Shown: positions 1 through 7,903 of the stretch, in pieces | How the letters are laid out: each line of letters starts with the position of its first letter | How positions within the stretch are numbered: position 1 is the first letter of the stretch | The notes under the pieces: generated by a model | What the model was told of the DNA's origin: nothing | Database searches by the model: none | Seen by the model: the letters and a program-made list of their open reading frames with translations, nothing else | Assembly: GCA_015679605.1 (NCBI GenBank) | Contig: JAAAVE010001086.1 | Span: 1 to 10,367 of the forward strand | Length of the DNA stretch: 10,367 nt | From: Podila epigama | Taxonomy: Eukaryota; Mortierellomycota; Mortierellomycetes; Mortierellales; Mortierellaceae | Direction of reading: 5' to 3' | Made by a program: the position numbers and the translations under genes

Positions 1-120
1 CTAAGAGCACAACAACAACATGAACAAGCAACAGGTACCCACAACAGGTGGCATAAAACTACAACCACACAAACCACAACCACAACAGAAACAACAGCAG
101 CATGTTTCTCCATCACTTAA
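1..120 (+). CDS. Possible C-terminal end of a plus-strand gene entering from the left edge
   Basis: Frame 1 is open from the first base to a TAA at 118-120. It would encode 39 residues rich in Gln and Thr, including a QQQ run and a TTTTT run, and ending CFSIT. An AATAAA lies at 154-159, about 34 bases after the stop, which would suit a plus-strand transcript end. The other two plus-strand frames stop almost at once. Against a gene, this stretch is CA-rich and so has few stop codons by chance, and no domain is visible. If real, this gene would be convergent with the large minus-strand gene. It could equally be non-coding simple sequence. Confidence 0.15.
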   Translation, partial: LRAQQQHEQATGTHNRWHKTTTTQTTTTTETTAACFSIT

Positions 121-449
121 ACTGCCTAAAATACATTGGTCGAGAACATAAAAAATAAAACTTGATACGGGTCCTCTTCAAAACGCGTGAACATTCAATA
201 GTGAACAAACATTGCCTCACAACCCTATACCGAAAGGAGCTCGTCCATTGACCTTCGTTGGGCCGAGCCCCTTGAATGGCAATAAAGTCAGGGTCCCTAA
301 CGGCCATATCTCACTGTTCTTTGACGCGTCAATATACGCTGTCGCTTTTACACTGTCCAAAAAACAAAAAAAAAAAATGGCTAGTCGTTCAACATTATTA
401 TTAACAGGTTGAGGTTGGGTATCTAAAAAAGACCATCTCTCATTTTTTT

Positions 450-498
<49 letters not shown>

Positions 499-515
499 GC
501 ACCATATCTCTTTGT
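121..515. other. Intergenic 3' flank downstream of the large minus-strand gene
   Basis: No convincing gene is seen here. On the plus strand there are AATAAA motifs at 154-159 and 281-286 and an A-rich run at about 360-377. On the minus strand, which carries the 3' end of the large gene, there is no exact AATAAA. The closest is an AATAAT-type stretch at about 391-405, so the poly(A) site of the large gene is not defined. A long CT tract (455-492) sits just past the stop codon. Short open frames on both strands here have simple-sequence composition. Confidence 0.5.
455..492. repeat. (CT)19 / (GA)19 dinucleotide microsatellite
   Basis: This is an uninterrupted CT run of 38 bases on the plus strand, flanked by imperfect CTTT/TTCT sequence. 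On the minus strand it reads GA and begins about 24 bases after the stop codon of the large gene, so it probably lies in the 3' untranslated region. A minus-strand frame through it would give alternating Arg-Glu, which is a trivial product of the repeat. Confidence 0.95.
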
Positions 516-3500
516 TCACATCATCATCTCCCAACGTTGACGATTCAGTTCTGCACTCTCCCATTGATATTCAGATTCACCATTCGTCAAATTCGTCAAT
601 CGACTACTCGTTCGGTGAACAGGGCTTCGGCTCCGACTTTCAGCAACTGACGCTGCTTCTTCTTCGTCATCTGCACCTCCCGTCGCACTTCCACCTCCTC
701 CAACGGCTACTGAAGGTGTAATGCGATATTGTGAAGGTCCAAGAACAGTCAAAGACGCGCCGCCAGAAGAGTCACTACCACCATCATAGCGATGGTACAG
801 CTGAGGTGATGGTGAAGCTACAGATCGAGGACTTGTAGGCGACTCTGGCGATCGATAATAGGCACCGTGCTGCTGTTGCTGTTGTTGTTGCTGCTGCTGC
901 TGCTGCTGCTGGAATCTCTGATATCGCTGTGATGAAGAGGCAAATGACGGTGTGGGTGATGGTGCATTCGATCTTGGGCTGGTTGGACTCGTGGCCCGAA
1001 GGGATGGTGGTGGAGACGATGATGCCGACATTGGAGTATACCGGCGCTGTTGAGCACCAAACCCTGCTGCTGCAGTGACTAAAGCCGCTGGATTCGAAAA
1101 GACATGGTTTCCTGCCTCTGTAGCACCTCCAAAAGCTCCACTACGCGAGCCACGCAGCGTCGCAATGGAATCTACAGAATCATAGTAGAGTTGGGAGTTG
1201 TGGTGTTGTGCATAAGGGGAACCACCTCCACTTCCTCCCATGTTTTCTAGCGTGGATGCTGGCGACGTTGTCCGGGAATGGGCGTGTTGCTCTGTTGGAA
1301 GTGGGAAAAAGGATCGCGTCGGTGCCATGGCTGAAGGTCGAGGCGCAGGTCGTGCAGGCGAGGAAGGTGATGTTGGCGAGGACAAGGATGACTTGACGTC
1401 CGTTGGGAGAGGCGATGGCGTGGTTGCAGCTGTGGTTGGAGATGTGATGCCGGTGGCCAATGTTGACTCGGACCCAACCGATTCACTTGGTGAAGTGGCA
1501 GGTGCAACCGAGGTCACAAATTGTTGCTGGTACTTTGTGAACGCGTACAACGGTGTGCTAGCGCTACTATTCGCAACTGAGGTCGGGTCTTCCCTTGCTC
1601 CTTCTCCTGGCTTCCCTACTGTTGCTGTAGCGGTTACCGAGTTGGACGATGGGTCGGAAAGACCAAGCTCAAGGTCTGCTGAGGGTTTGAAGTAGATGCT
1701 GTTTAGCGTATAGGGCTCCTCCAACCTCCTGTCTCGCTTCTGCTCTTTCTGCTGCTCTTGCTCTTGCTGTTGTTGTTGTTGCTGCTGCTCTTGCTGTTGT
1801 CGCTGTTGCTGCAGTTGTTCATCAATGGCTCGTTGCTGCTTCTGAAGTTGTTCCAACCGGTTCTTACTATCCTTCTTTACCGCCGCTCGACGCTCTATCC
1901 ACTCTTGCTGAATCATCTTTTCCATCTCTTGTGAATTATGATTATCCACATTCTCCAAATAAAACTCTCTACTGCTTCCGTAGCCGCTACCACTACTCAC
2001 CACATGAGAAGTCGTGGATGGCCCAACGTCTACGTCTTCATCGCCAGGACCAAAGGCGCTTAAGCGCATCATGTTCATTTTGGCTGCAATAGGCGTTCCA
2101 ATCATACCAGCGGCATTCGTCACCTTGCTCGTACCAGGTGTTGCGACACTGCTGATTCCACTGCCATAGCCACTGGTGCTACCTGTGAAACTGTTGTGCT
2201 GACTACTGCCACGCTTCTTGCTCGGAAGCTTGTTCAGAGATGCGGACGGCATCAAGCCACTGCCACTGCCACTGCCACCTGTTGTGTCCGGCATCCCACC
2301 AGTTACACCTGCAAATGTCGATAATGTGCCCGAAATTGTCAATGGCCCAGAATTATTCGAGTACATAGAGTACCCACCACCGGATTGCCTCATACCTCCA
2401 CTACCTCCTCCTCCTCTTCCTCCAACACCAAATGAGGACCCCATTGAATAAGCACTTGCTTGGGATTTCCGTACATCCTGATCATCTGCCGATGCTACTG
2501 ACCCTCCTGTAATATGTCCACTTGAAAGTCCACTACTACTGCTATGGGCACCACTGCCTCCGCCTCCGCCGCCGATGATGCTACTGTTGGCCTTTTCGCT
2601 GGAGCTTCCATTAGTGCTAACACCTGAAGAGCTCTTGGGTCGCTGATAGTGAATAGTAGAGGCATGTTTCCGGTCCGCGAATGCGCCGACTGATACTTCA
2701 CCCGAGGTGTTGGTCACGTCTGAGAGGTCGCCTGTCCATGTGCTGTAAAGACTGATGCTTTCAGATGGCATCATGAACGAATGACGGTCTAATTGAGGCG
2801 GTAGTTGTTGCTGATGATGATGATGGTGCTCTTGTTGCTGTGCATGTTTGCCTTGCTGTTGAAGATGTGGTTGCTGATGCGTCAAAGAAAGTTCTGACTG
2901 GGAGGCGGCAATTGACTTGTTGTCATGACCACTACCACCACCACCACCTCCACTGCTTTCAAATGGTTTCCGTTGATGACAAGATGATCGTCGTCTTACA
3001 ACCCCAAAACTATCCGCAGATCCAGTCCGCTGCTCTAACATATTGGGTGTTGATGTGGATGGAGGGGTGGAAAACGGTTGTTGTTGTTGGAATTTCGCGT
3101 ACGCTAAGGTGGTGGCAACAGGCTGTGCCATCGTAGTCGTCGATCCTGTTATCGCATGTGCTGATGCTGCCATCGTGGTTTCCATCTGTGTAGGAGCATA
3201 GGAACGCTCTGGCCCCACCATATCCAATGGCCCAACGGTGACTTCCTGATGTTGATAGGGGGCGGCATGACCAGTCGCCGTTGTTGCTGTTCCATTTCCA
3301 CTCTGTTGTTGCTGAGGCTGAAGTTGAAACTGTTGATGTTGCTGTTGTAGGTCTTGCAAATGTTGCCTTTGGTGGAATCCACTACCTCGCATCACAGCAT
3401 TATAATGGTTCAAAACATCGTTCGTCGACGCAAAACTGGTCTTGGTCTCATACCACGCTGGTGTCAATGGCCGTGGTAGTGTAGCTCCTATTGACTGGAT

Positions 3501-6500
3501 AGTCGGGGAGGCTGTCGACGCCGGTGAAGGCGGTGTTGCTGGATCCTGTGTTGTACCCTGATTCTGATCATTGCTGGTCGCATTGTTGTTCTCAATAAAC
3601 GACTCTCGGTCAATTGGGTTCGGACTCTTGACGGAGGGAGAAGAAAATTCAGGAGCGGCCAATAGTGTGCCATCAGAAGCGGTTGGCTCAACGTTGTTGT
3701 TGTTGTGGAGATGCTGCCTTGTTACAGCGACAGGAGAATGAAGAGAGGGCAAACTCGTCTCTGTCGGCTGTGACGATTTCGATGACGCTGCTGAAGCCTC
3801 AGCAGCACTTTTCAAAATATGGGCTGGAACAATGTGATGTTCATACATCTTGCCAGCCATCTCCAACAAGTTCCTGTCCACGACTGCGTCCACTGATCGG
3901 CGCGGCCGCACTCCTGGAGGCGTTGTCGGTGTCGTCGGTGTCGTCGGTATATGGGGCAATGATGATGACGAGAATGTTCTTGGGTGGAAATAGGAATCAC
4001 TTGCAGCCGCACCTGTCGGAATCGGTGGTGGAGGCGCCTTGTACCTTTTGGAACTGCCATTTGATGCGGTACTGACTCCTCCACCGCTCCTTTTGCTGAA
4101 CGAGTCAACTCCACTCAGAATATTGTCGTCACCCGTATCTGGTGAGCCAATGTCTTGCTCAAACCGTGTCCCTGCAGAAGGATATGGATCCGCCATCAAA
4201 AATCCGGTCAATGTTGAAGGTGATAGTGAAAGCGCCTCGGCTGTGCCTGCCGTTGCAGTCATTGTTGTCGTGGTGACTGACGACGGTGTATAGGGAAAAG
4301 ACTTGACGCCATCAGAGGAAGAACCCTGAAGGCCAAAATAATCAATCTCGATACCACCACTCTCAAGTCCATCCTTGAGCGACCTAGGACTGACGAACGG
4401 TGGGAGTTGAGGAAGTTGAGTGTGGAGTTGTTGCTGCTGCTGATGCTGTTGTTGAGCCGCTGCCAACGCCAGCGCACTGGCATCGACACGAGCTGTCACA
4501 TTAGAACGGCGTTGCTGAAGCCCAGAAGGTGTTGGCGATGGCGAGGACAAGTCGGACATGATATTAGGAGACGGTGTCGAACCTATGGAATTGGACCGTG
4601 TTGTTGCGCCAGGAGCTCCAGTTGAGTTGGATGAAGATCGTTTTTTGGTCGTTTGGCTCTCGAAACTTTGTCTCGGTGTAGCACCTCCAAACTGTTGCGG
4701 TACTAAAGTTCCTTGGACAGAACTCGTTCGTACGCCGTAATTGAGTCCTGTTGCCGTATTATTATGATACAGAGGCGCTCGGCTTAATGGGGAGGCATAG
4801 GTCGCGAGCTCAAACGGGTTCTGACCAACACTCGAACGAGTGCTGCCTGTACTATTTCTTGTCTTAAGAATGCCGGTGGGTGCTTTGGGAGGGGTCGTTG
4901 TTGTTGTGTTCGAAGATGTTGCCTTGGACAGGGAGGTTGGGGTCGTGGCATGGGTATATGCTGATGTAGAGTCGACGCTGGTGCGTGATGGATGTTGCTC
5001 GTGTGTTGCATTGGTAGCATTATGAGAAGGGGTCGTCGAGGCAGCGTCAGCCGTTTTTGCTGTCACTGGAGATGTAGATCTCGTCGTAGGTGAAAGGGAT
5101 GCGGCAGACACTAGGGCATTGTTCCAACTGTACTTTGCCTGTTGCTTTGGAGGTGGGGTTTGTTCTCGGTTTGCAATGAGCTCTGCCCTGTCTTGCTTCT
5201 TGTCCTTTTGTGTTCCTGTCCATTTGTTGGAAGATACCGCGGTAGCAGTTGTCGTGGATGAGTTTTCAAGGTCTTTGGGTATGTCATAAAAACTGCTGCT
5301 GGCAGGACTGCTTGGGCTAATGGCTTTCTTGTTTTCTTCCTGGCTCTCTGTTTCGACCGGGACCAAGAATGCTAGCGAGGAGCTTTCATTATCTTGGGGC
5401 TGTTGTGGTGTCATCTCAAACGAGTCTGCACCAGTATCAGAACCCGAGCCTGAGCTTTGACCTTGTTGCTGCTGCTTCTTTCCTTCATCCATGAGCTGCA
5501 TCTCATTCACCACCGCAGCAATCGAATCCATTCTTTCTCGCCTATAGTTGATGAACTGCTGCTGGTCATATTGAATTTGCTGTTGGACATGCTGTTGAAG
5601 GGTCAAACCCGGTTGTGGGGTCAGTCCATGTACACTTGAACGTCTCCTTCCTCCTGCTCCTCCTCGCCCTGTTCCTCCACCACTATCACCGCCTCTATTA
5701 TCGAAGCCATGAATAGAATCACCATCGAGGTAAAGACTCTGACGGATTCGATGAGCATCCTTGACTGACTTTTTATCGCGCTTCTGGAAGCGTGGACCAG
5801 GATCATTGGCGGGTTTGGTGAGGACATCGACGGAGGGGTAGAGCAAAAACATGGCGGCTGGGTAGACCATGATGACGAGCGTGCTCCAGAGTGACCCTTG
5901 GATGTCGTTGACGACATGAGCGAGGACAGGGTAGGTCTCTGGCTGGACAAGCGTAAATTCGTACAAGATCCCGAGGACCAGGATTGATATCATACTACCA
6001 ATAAGCCAATAGACGCAGTAAATATAATAGGAAAGCTGCAAAGTAGTTGACGTGTCGTCGCCGTTCACATTCCTCGAGTCGCGTTCTAACGCACGGAGCC
6101 GGCGACAGGTCAAACAGTAGCCGATAATGACCACAAGACCCAGGGCAAGCATGACCATGTCTGAAGCCAGGGCTGCAGTCTTCCATTGCTCTAGACCAAA
6201 ACCGATGCCGAGGAGCACAGCCAGTGGCGAGACTTGCGCGATGGCTGCAAAAGTCCAATACATGTACATCTCGGACTTTGACATAAAGTTGCCCTCGTCG
6301 ACCAATACTTCGACATGCTTGCACCAGTAAGTGTTGAGGAGAAGAAGCGAAGCCATGAGACCACTCTGGGATAACCGGAGCAAGACACGGATGGCAAAGA
6401 GCATGTCTCTTTCCGAGAGAGGGTAGCTAGCCGTAGGTTTCATGGCCAAGATAAAGTAAACAGCTTGATTCGCCAAGGGTTCAGCATGATTCATCTTCCA

Positions 6501-6791
6501 GTCGGCCGATGGCGTCGCCAGGTCCTCAAAGGTGACGCTGAATGGCCATGGGATGGTGGTCGTATTCGTGTTTGGTGATGGTGAGCGTTCAAAGAGCGTG
6601 GTTGGCGGTACTGGACCGAGATAACGACCGCCCATGGATTGTGTAAAGAGGAGTCGGGCCAACAATGCGCTGTAAATGACCATCATTGTCAAAGACATGA
6701 CCGAGAGCCAGGTGACGATCGTCCTCAGGTTGAATCCAGGCCTGAAGGACGCAAAGCCTCGTGTCGTGAGTACTCGCGCAACAACAAAGAT
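516..6791 (-). CDS. Polytopic (receptor-like) membrane protein with a ~1770-residue disordered tail; 5' end incomplete
   Basis: The frame ends in a TGA at 516-518 after WEMMM. The first in-frame Met is at 6698 (2060 residues, numbered from here). The frame stays open for 31 more codons to a TAG that forms part of a likely 3' splice site, so Met1 is probably internal. Hydrophobic segments lie at about 1-19, 101-125, 147-169, 180-198, 224-248 and 266-290. The loop at 20-100 holds an N-glycosylation sequon (N45). The loop after segment 4 is basic (CRRLRALER). The sequence just upstream of segment 1 is also basic. This fits six helices ending inside the cell, or a seven-helix receptor whose first helix is encoded upstream. 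The rest is low complexity: poly-Gln, poly-His and poly-Gly runs, a helical stretch at 368-409, an APPPPIP motif, a Gln-rich coiled-coil candidate at 1588-1660, 14 Gln at 1930-1943, and kinase-type sites RRRSS (351, 1235) and RPRRS (931). No named family was recognised. A role as a plasma-membrane sensor or receptor is inferred from topology only. Confidence 0.85.
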   Translation of the reverse strand: MFVVARVLTTRGFASFRPGFNLRTIVTWLSVMSLTMMVIYSALLARLLFTQSMGGRYLGPVPPTTLFERSPSPNTNTTTIPWPFSVTFEDLATPSADWKMNHAEPLANQAVYFILAMKPTASYPLSERDMLFAIRVLLRLSQSGLMASLLLLNTYWCKHVEVLVDEGNFMSKSEMYMYWTFAAIAQVSPLAVLLGIGFGLEQWKTAALASDMVMLALGLVVIIGYCLTCRRLRALERDSRNVNGDDTSTTLQLSYYIYCVYWLIGSMISILVLGILYEFTLVQPETYPVLAHVVNDIQGSLWSTLVIMVYPAAMFLLYPSVDVLTKPANDPGPRFQKRDKKSVKDAHRIRQSLYLDGDSIHGFDNRGGDSGGGTGRGGAGGRRRSSVHGLTPQPGLTLQQHVQQQIQYDQQQFINYRRERMDSIAAVVNEMQLMDEGKKQQQQGQSSGSGSDTGADSFEMTPQQPQDNESSSLAFLVPVETESQEENKKAISPSSPASSSFYDIPKDLENSSTTTATAVSSNKWTGTQKDKKQDRAELIANREQTPPPKQQAKYSWNNALVSAASLSPTTRSTSPVTAKTADAASTTPSHNATNATHEQHPSRTSVDSTSAYTHATTPTSLSKATSSNTTTTTPPKAPTGILKTRNSTGSTRSSVGQNPFELATYASPLSRAPLYHNNTATGLNYGVRTSSVQGTLVPQQFGGATPRQSFESQTTKKRSSSNSTGAPGATTRSNSIGSTPSPNIMSDLSSPSPTPSGLQQRRSNVTARVDASALALAAAQQQHQQQQQLHTQLPQLPPFVSPRSLKDGLESGGIEIDYFGLQGSSSDGVKSFPYTPSSVTTTTMTATAGTAEALSLSPSTLTGFLMADPYPSAGTRFEQDIGSPDTGDDNILSGVDSFSKRSGGGVSTASNGSSKRYKAPPPPIPTGAAASDSYFHPRTFSSSSLPHIPTTPTTPTTPPGVRPRRSVDAVVDRNLLEMAGKMYEHHIVPAHILKSAAEASAASSKSSQPTETSLPSLHSPVAVTRQHLHNNNNVEPTASDGTLLAAPEFSSPSVKSPNPIDRESFIENNNATSNDQNQGTTQDPATPPSPASTASPTIQSIGATLPRPLTPAWYETKTSFASTNDVLNHYNAVMRGSGFHQRQHLQDLQQQHQQFQLQPQQQQSGNGTATTATGHAAPYQHQEVTVGPLDMVGPERSYAPTQMETTMAASAHAITGSTTTMAQPVATTLAYAKFQQQQPFSTPPSTSTPNMLEQRTGSADSFGVVRRRSSCHQRKPFESSGGGGGGSGHDNKSIAASQSELSLTHQQPHLQQQGKHAQQQEHHHHHQQQLPPQLDRHSFMMPSESISLYSTWTGDLSDVTNTSGEVSVGAFADRKHASTIHYQRPKSSSGVSTNGSSSEKANSSIIGGGGGGSGAHSSSSGLSSGHITGGSVASADDQDVRKSQASAYSMGSSFGVGGRGGGGSGGMRQSGGGYSMYSNNSGPLTISGTLSTFAGVTGGMPDTTGGSGSGSGLMPSASLNKLPSKKRGSSQHNSFTGSTSGYGSGISSVATPGTSKVTNAAGMIGTPIAAKMNMMRLSAFGPGDEDVDVGPSTTSHVVSSGSGYGSSREFYLENVDNHNSQEMEKMIQQEWIERRAAVKKDSKNRLEQLQKQQRAIDEQLQQQRQQQEQQQQQQQQEQEQQKEQKRDRRLEEPYTLNSIYFKPSADLELGLSDPSSNSVTATATVGKPGEGAREDPTSVANSSASTPLYAFTKYQQQFVTSVAPATSPSESVGSESTLATGITSPTTAATTPSPLPTDVKSSLSSPTSPSSPARPAPRPSAMAPTRSFFPLPTEQHAHSRTTSPASTLENMGGSGGGSPYAQHHNSQLYYDSVDSIATLRGSRSGAFGGATEAGNHVFSNPAALVTAAAGFGAQQRRYTPMSASSSPPPSLRATSPTSPRSNAPSPTPSFASSSQRYQRFQQQQQQQQQQQQQQHGAYYRSPESPTSPRSVASPSPQLYHRYDGGSDSSGGASLTVLGPSQYRITPSVAVGGGGSATGGADDEEEAASVAESRSRSPVHRTSSRLTNLTNGESEYQWESAELNRQRWEMMM
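870..911 (-). repeat. CAG/CAA repeat encoding 14 consecutive Gln
   Basis: Fourteen Gln codons run in the coding strand of the large gene (residues 1930-1943), between QRF and HGAYY. Read in coding order, the first seven codons are pure CAG, and the rest mix CAA and CAG. The pure stretch is the part most likely to vary in length between strains. Confidence 0.95.
1718..1938 (-). other. Region encoding a Gln/Glu-rich coiled-coil candidate in the tail
   Basis: Residues about 1588-1660 of the large protein are a charged helical stretch (NSQEMEKMIQQEWIERR and onward). It passes into an almost pure Gln/Glu run and ends with KEQKRDRRLEEPY. It has no Pro or Gly, unlike the rest of the tail, and Leu, Ile and Met at intervals compatible with a coiled coil. 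This suggests a self-association or partner-binding segment inside an otherwise disordered tail. The assignment is by eye, and no heptad scoring was done. Confidence 0.55.
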
Positions 6792-6830
6792 CTAGGTTTT
6801 TGGGGTTATTGTAAAAGTGAAAAATGTTAG
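6792..6830 (-). other. Likely 3' splice site (branch point CTAAC and CCTAG) at the 5' edge of the large exon
   Basis: On the minus strand a CTAAC preceded by GG (6830-6826, branch A at 6827) is followed 35 bases later by CCTAG, with the AG at 6793-6792. CTAAC is the canonical branch sequence of many fungal introns, and this is the first AG after it. Use of this AG opens the large frame in phase 0 with IFVVARVLTTR. A second candidate is TTCAG at about 6746-6742, with a TACTCAC-like branch upstream. It would open the frame in phase 2 at PGFNLR. Either choice places the true start codon further upstream than 6698. Confidence 0.6.
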
Positions 6831-6913
6831 CCAATTGAATGTAAACATTCTTTTGCCCTTTGCCTTGAAAATGACATTTTTGTTATGTGTATGAATGTGT
6901 GTGTTGACGGATT

Positions 6914-6936
6914 ATATGATATGATATGATATGATA
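6914..6936. repeat. (ATATG) pentanucleotide repeat, four units, carrying four GATA motifs
   Basis: Four tandem ATATG units place GATA at 6918, 6923, 6928 and 6933 on the plus strand, each 5 bases apart. GATA is the core site of fungal GATA zinc-finger regulators, but a short pentamer repeat produces it automatically. The repeat lies inside the putative intron or leader of the large gene. Confidence 0.85.
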
Positions 6937-6986
6937 CCGATTGAAAGATAAGAATAGAGAAAAGGAAAAAGGGAAGAGGCCTTTGG

Positions 6987-7007
6987 GTGTGTGTGTGTGT
7001 GTGTGTG
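6987..7007. repeat. (GT)n dinucleotide microsatellite
   Basis: An uninterrupted GT run of about 21 bases on the plus strand, followed by GCG and a T-rich stretch. It reads as CA on the minus strand, inside the putative first intron or leader of the large gene. Confidence 0.9.
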
Positions 7008-7379
7008 CGTTTTTTGTTTTTTGTTTGTTGTGTGACAAGACAACGCAGCTTTTGCAGGTTGCAGGTCAAAAAAAGTCTTGAGAGCAGATAGCGATTGCGC
7101 TTGGAAGCATGCCAGGGATATCGATGACAAACAGGAAAACACAAGCAAGAGGGAATGAAAAAAAAAAAAAAAACATCTGAGCGGTGTTATTGTTGTTGTT
7201 GTTGACATGTTCACGACACTCTACATGAAATAAGGAGGATTGAGTATCGACCGACAACAATGAAGGAATGGATGGGCTGGAACGAACGTTGACGTGTGGA
7301 CATCAAAGGGCGTAGATTGAGGTGACTGAGTGTCGAGTGAGTGAAAGATGTTTGAGTATAAAAAAAGGGTGAGCGTATT

Positions 7380-7416
7380 TGTGTGTGTGCGCGTGTGTGA
7401 GTGTGTGTGTGTGTGC
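7380..7416. repeat. Imperfect (GT)n microsatellite
   Basis: A GT tract interrupted by GCGC and GAG, followed at about 7421-7431 by a TGCATGCATGC alternating purine-pyrimidine stretch. On the minus strand it gives the His-Thr repeats of several spurious short frames. Confidence 0.85.
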
Positions 7417-7776
7417 CTAAATGCATGCATGCTTCGATGACAGATGGGTGTTTTGAGGGCGGATGGACAAAGGATGAACCAGTTCAACACAAACAAACCA
7501 AACAACGATGACAAATGGTGCGTGTTTAAACCAATGGTTGACATTGAGAAAGAAAAAGAAAGAAAGAAAAAAAAGACAGCAAAACGAGAGTGTGCGTGCA
7601 CGAACCAACACGATAAATCCAACGACCGTTGTATGAACTGCCTCTGCAGGCGGATTCTGTTCGAGGACTGTTTGTGAGATGAGATGTAAGATCGTGTTAG
7701 GTTTTTGAACAGTCTTTGGCATGGATATATTCATTCATTCATTCATTGCTTGCTCGATGTTGCTTTTTCAATTGCC

Positions 7777-7801
7777 ACTTACAGAGGCGTGCCTTGGCCA
7801 T
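7777..7801 (-). other. Consensus 5' splice site GTAAGT with an ATG 19 bases upstream; candidate first exon
   Basis: On the minus strand, ACAATGG (ATG at 7801-7799) begins a 19-base frame MAKARL that runs into GTAAGT at 7782-7777. This is the strongest 5' splice site seen between the large frame and 8640. The phases do not settle a model. After this donor, the TAG site at 6793 keeps the large frame open only in a frame with no nearby Met. The TTCAG site at 6742 joins a different frame (PEQQDQYNGQGTPL then PGFNLR) that also lacks a Met before a TAA. The MAKARL frame needs a weak GAG 3' splice site. The donor may therefore belong to a leader intron or to an internal exon. Confidence 0.35.
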
Positions 7802-7890
7802 TGTATTGGTCTTGTTGCTCTGGCGCGGATACACTCGATGGAGGCACAGTGATCAGGCAGAGAAAGTGCACAGTCAAGTGCAGTAAGGCG

Positions 7891-7903
7891 TATTATAAAT
7901 AAA
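7891..7903 (-). promoter_or_regulatory. TATA-like element upstream of the candidate first exon
   Basis: On the minus strand this reads TTTATTTATAATA, an AT-only stretch in otherwise mixed sequence. It lies about 90 bases upstream of the ATG at 7801 and about 110 bases before the GTAAGT donor. The position would suit a core promoter for a minus-strand transcript. AT-rich stretches are common in fungal intergenic DNA, so this is a weak call. Confidence 0.25.

Larger units (their letters stand above)
6792..7776 (-). other. Putative first intron or leader of the large gene
   Basis: This stretch of nearly 1 kb lies between the best 3' splice site and the nearest consensus 5' splice site on the minus strand. 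It is pyrimidine-rich on that strand and dominated by simple sequence: GATAT repeats, two GT tracts, an A run at about 7159-7173, a TTG tract near 7190-7205, an AG-rich run at about 7547-7575, and four ATTC units at about 7729-7746. The open frames in it are Phe, Leu, Ser and His-Thr rich, as expected from CT-rich and CA-rich sequence, and none is convincing as a gene. One of them might still hide the exon that encodes the missing first helix. Confidence 0.4.

Noticed and set aside
217-564. Minus-strand frame with a long alternating Arg-Glu run
   Set aside because: The run is the translation of the GA microsatellite, and the frame overlaps the end of the real gene in another frame.
1208-1695. 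Plus-strand frames opposite the large gene, up to 151 residues
   Set aside because: They are antisense shadows of a GC-rich, Ser/Thr/Pro-rich coding region, with no domain of their own.
7221-7734. Minus-strand frames with His-Thr repeats and hydrophobic runs
   Set aside because: They are translations of CA and CT tracts in the putative intron and leader, overlap each other, and lack usable consensus splice sites.
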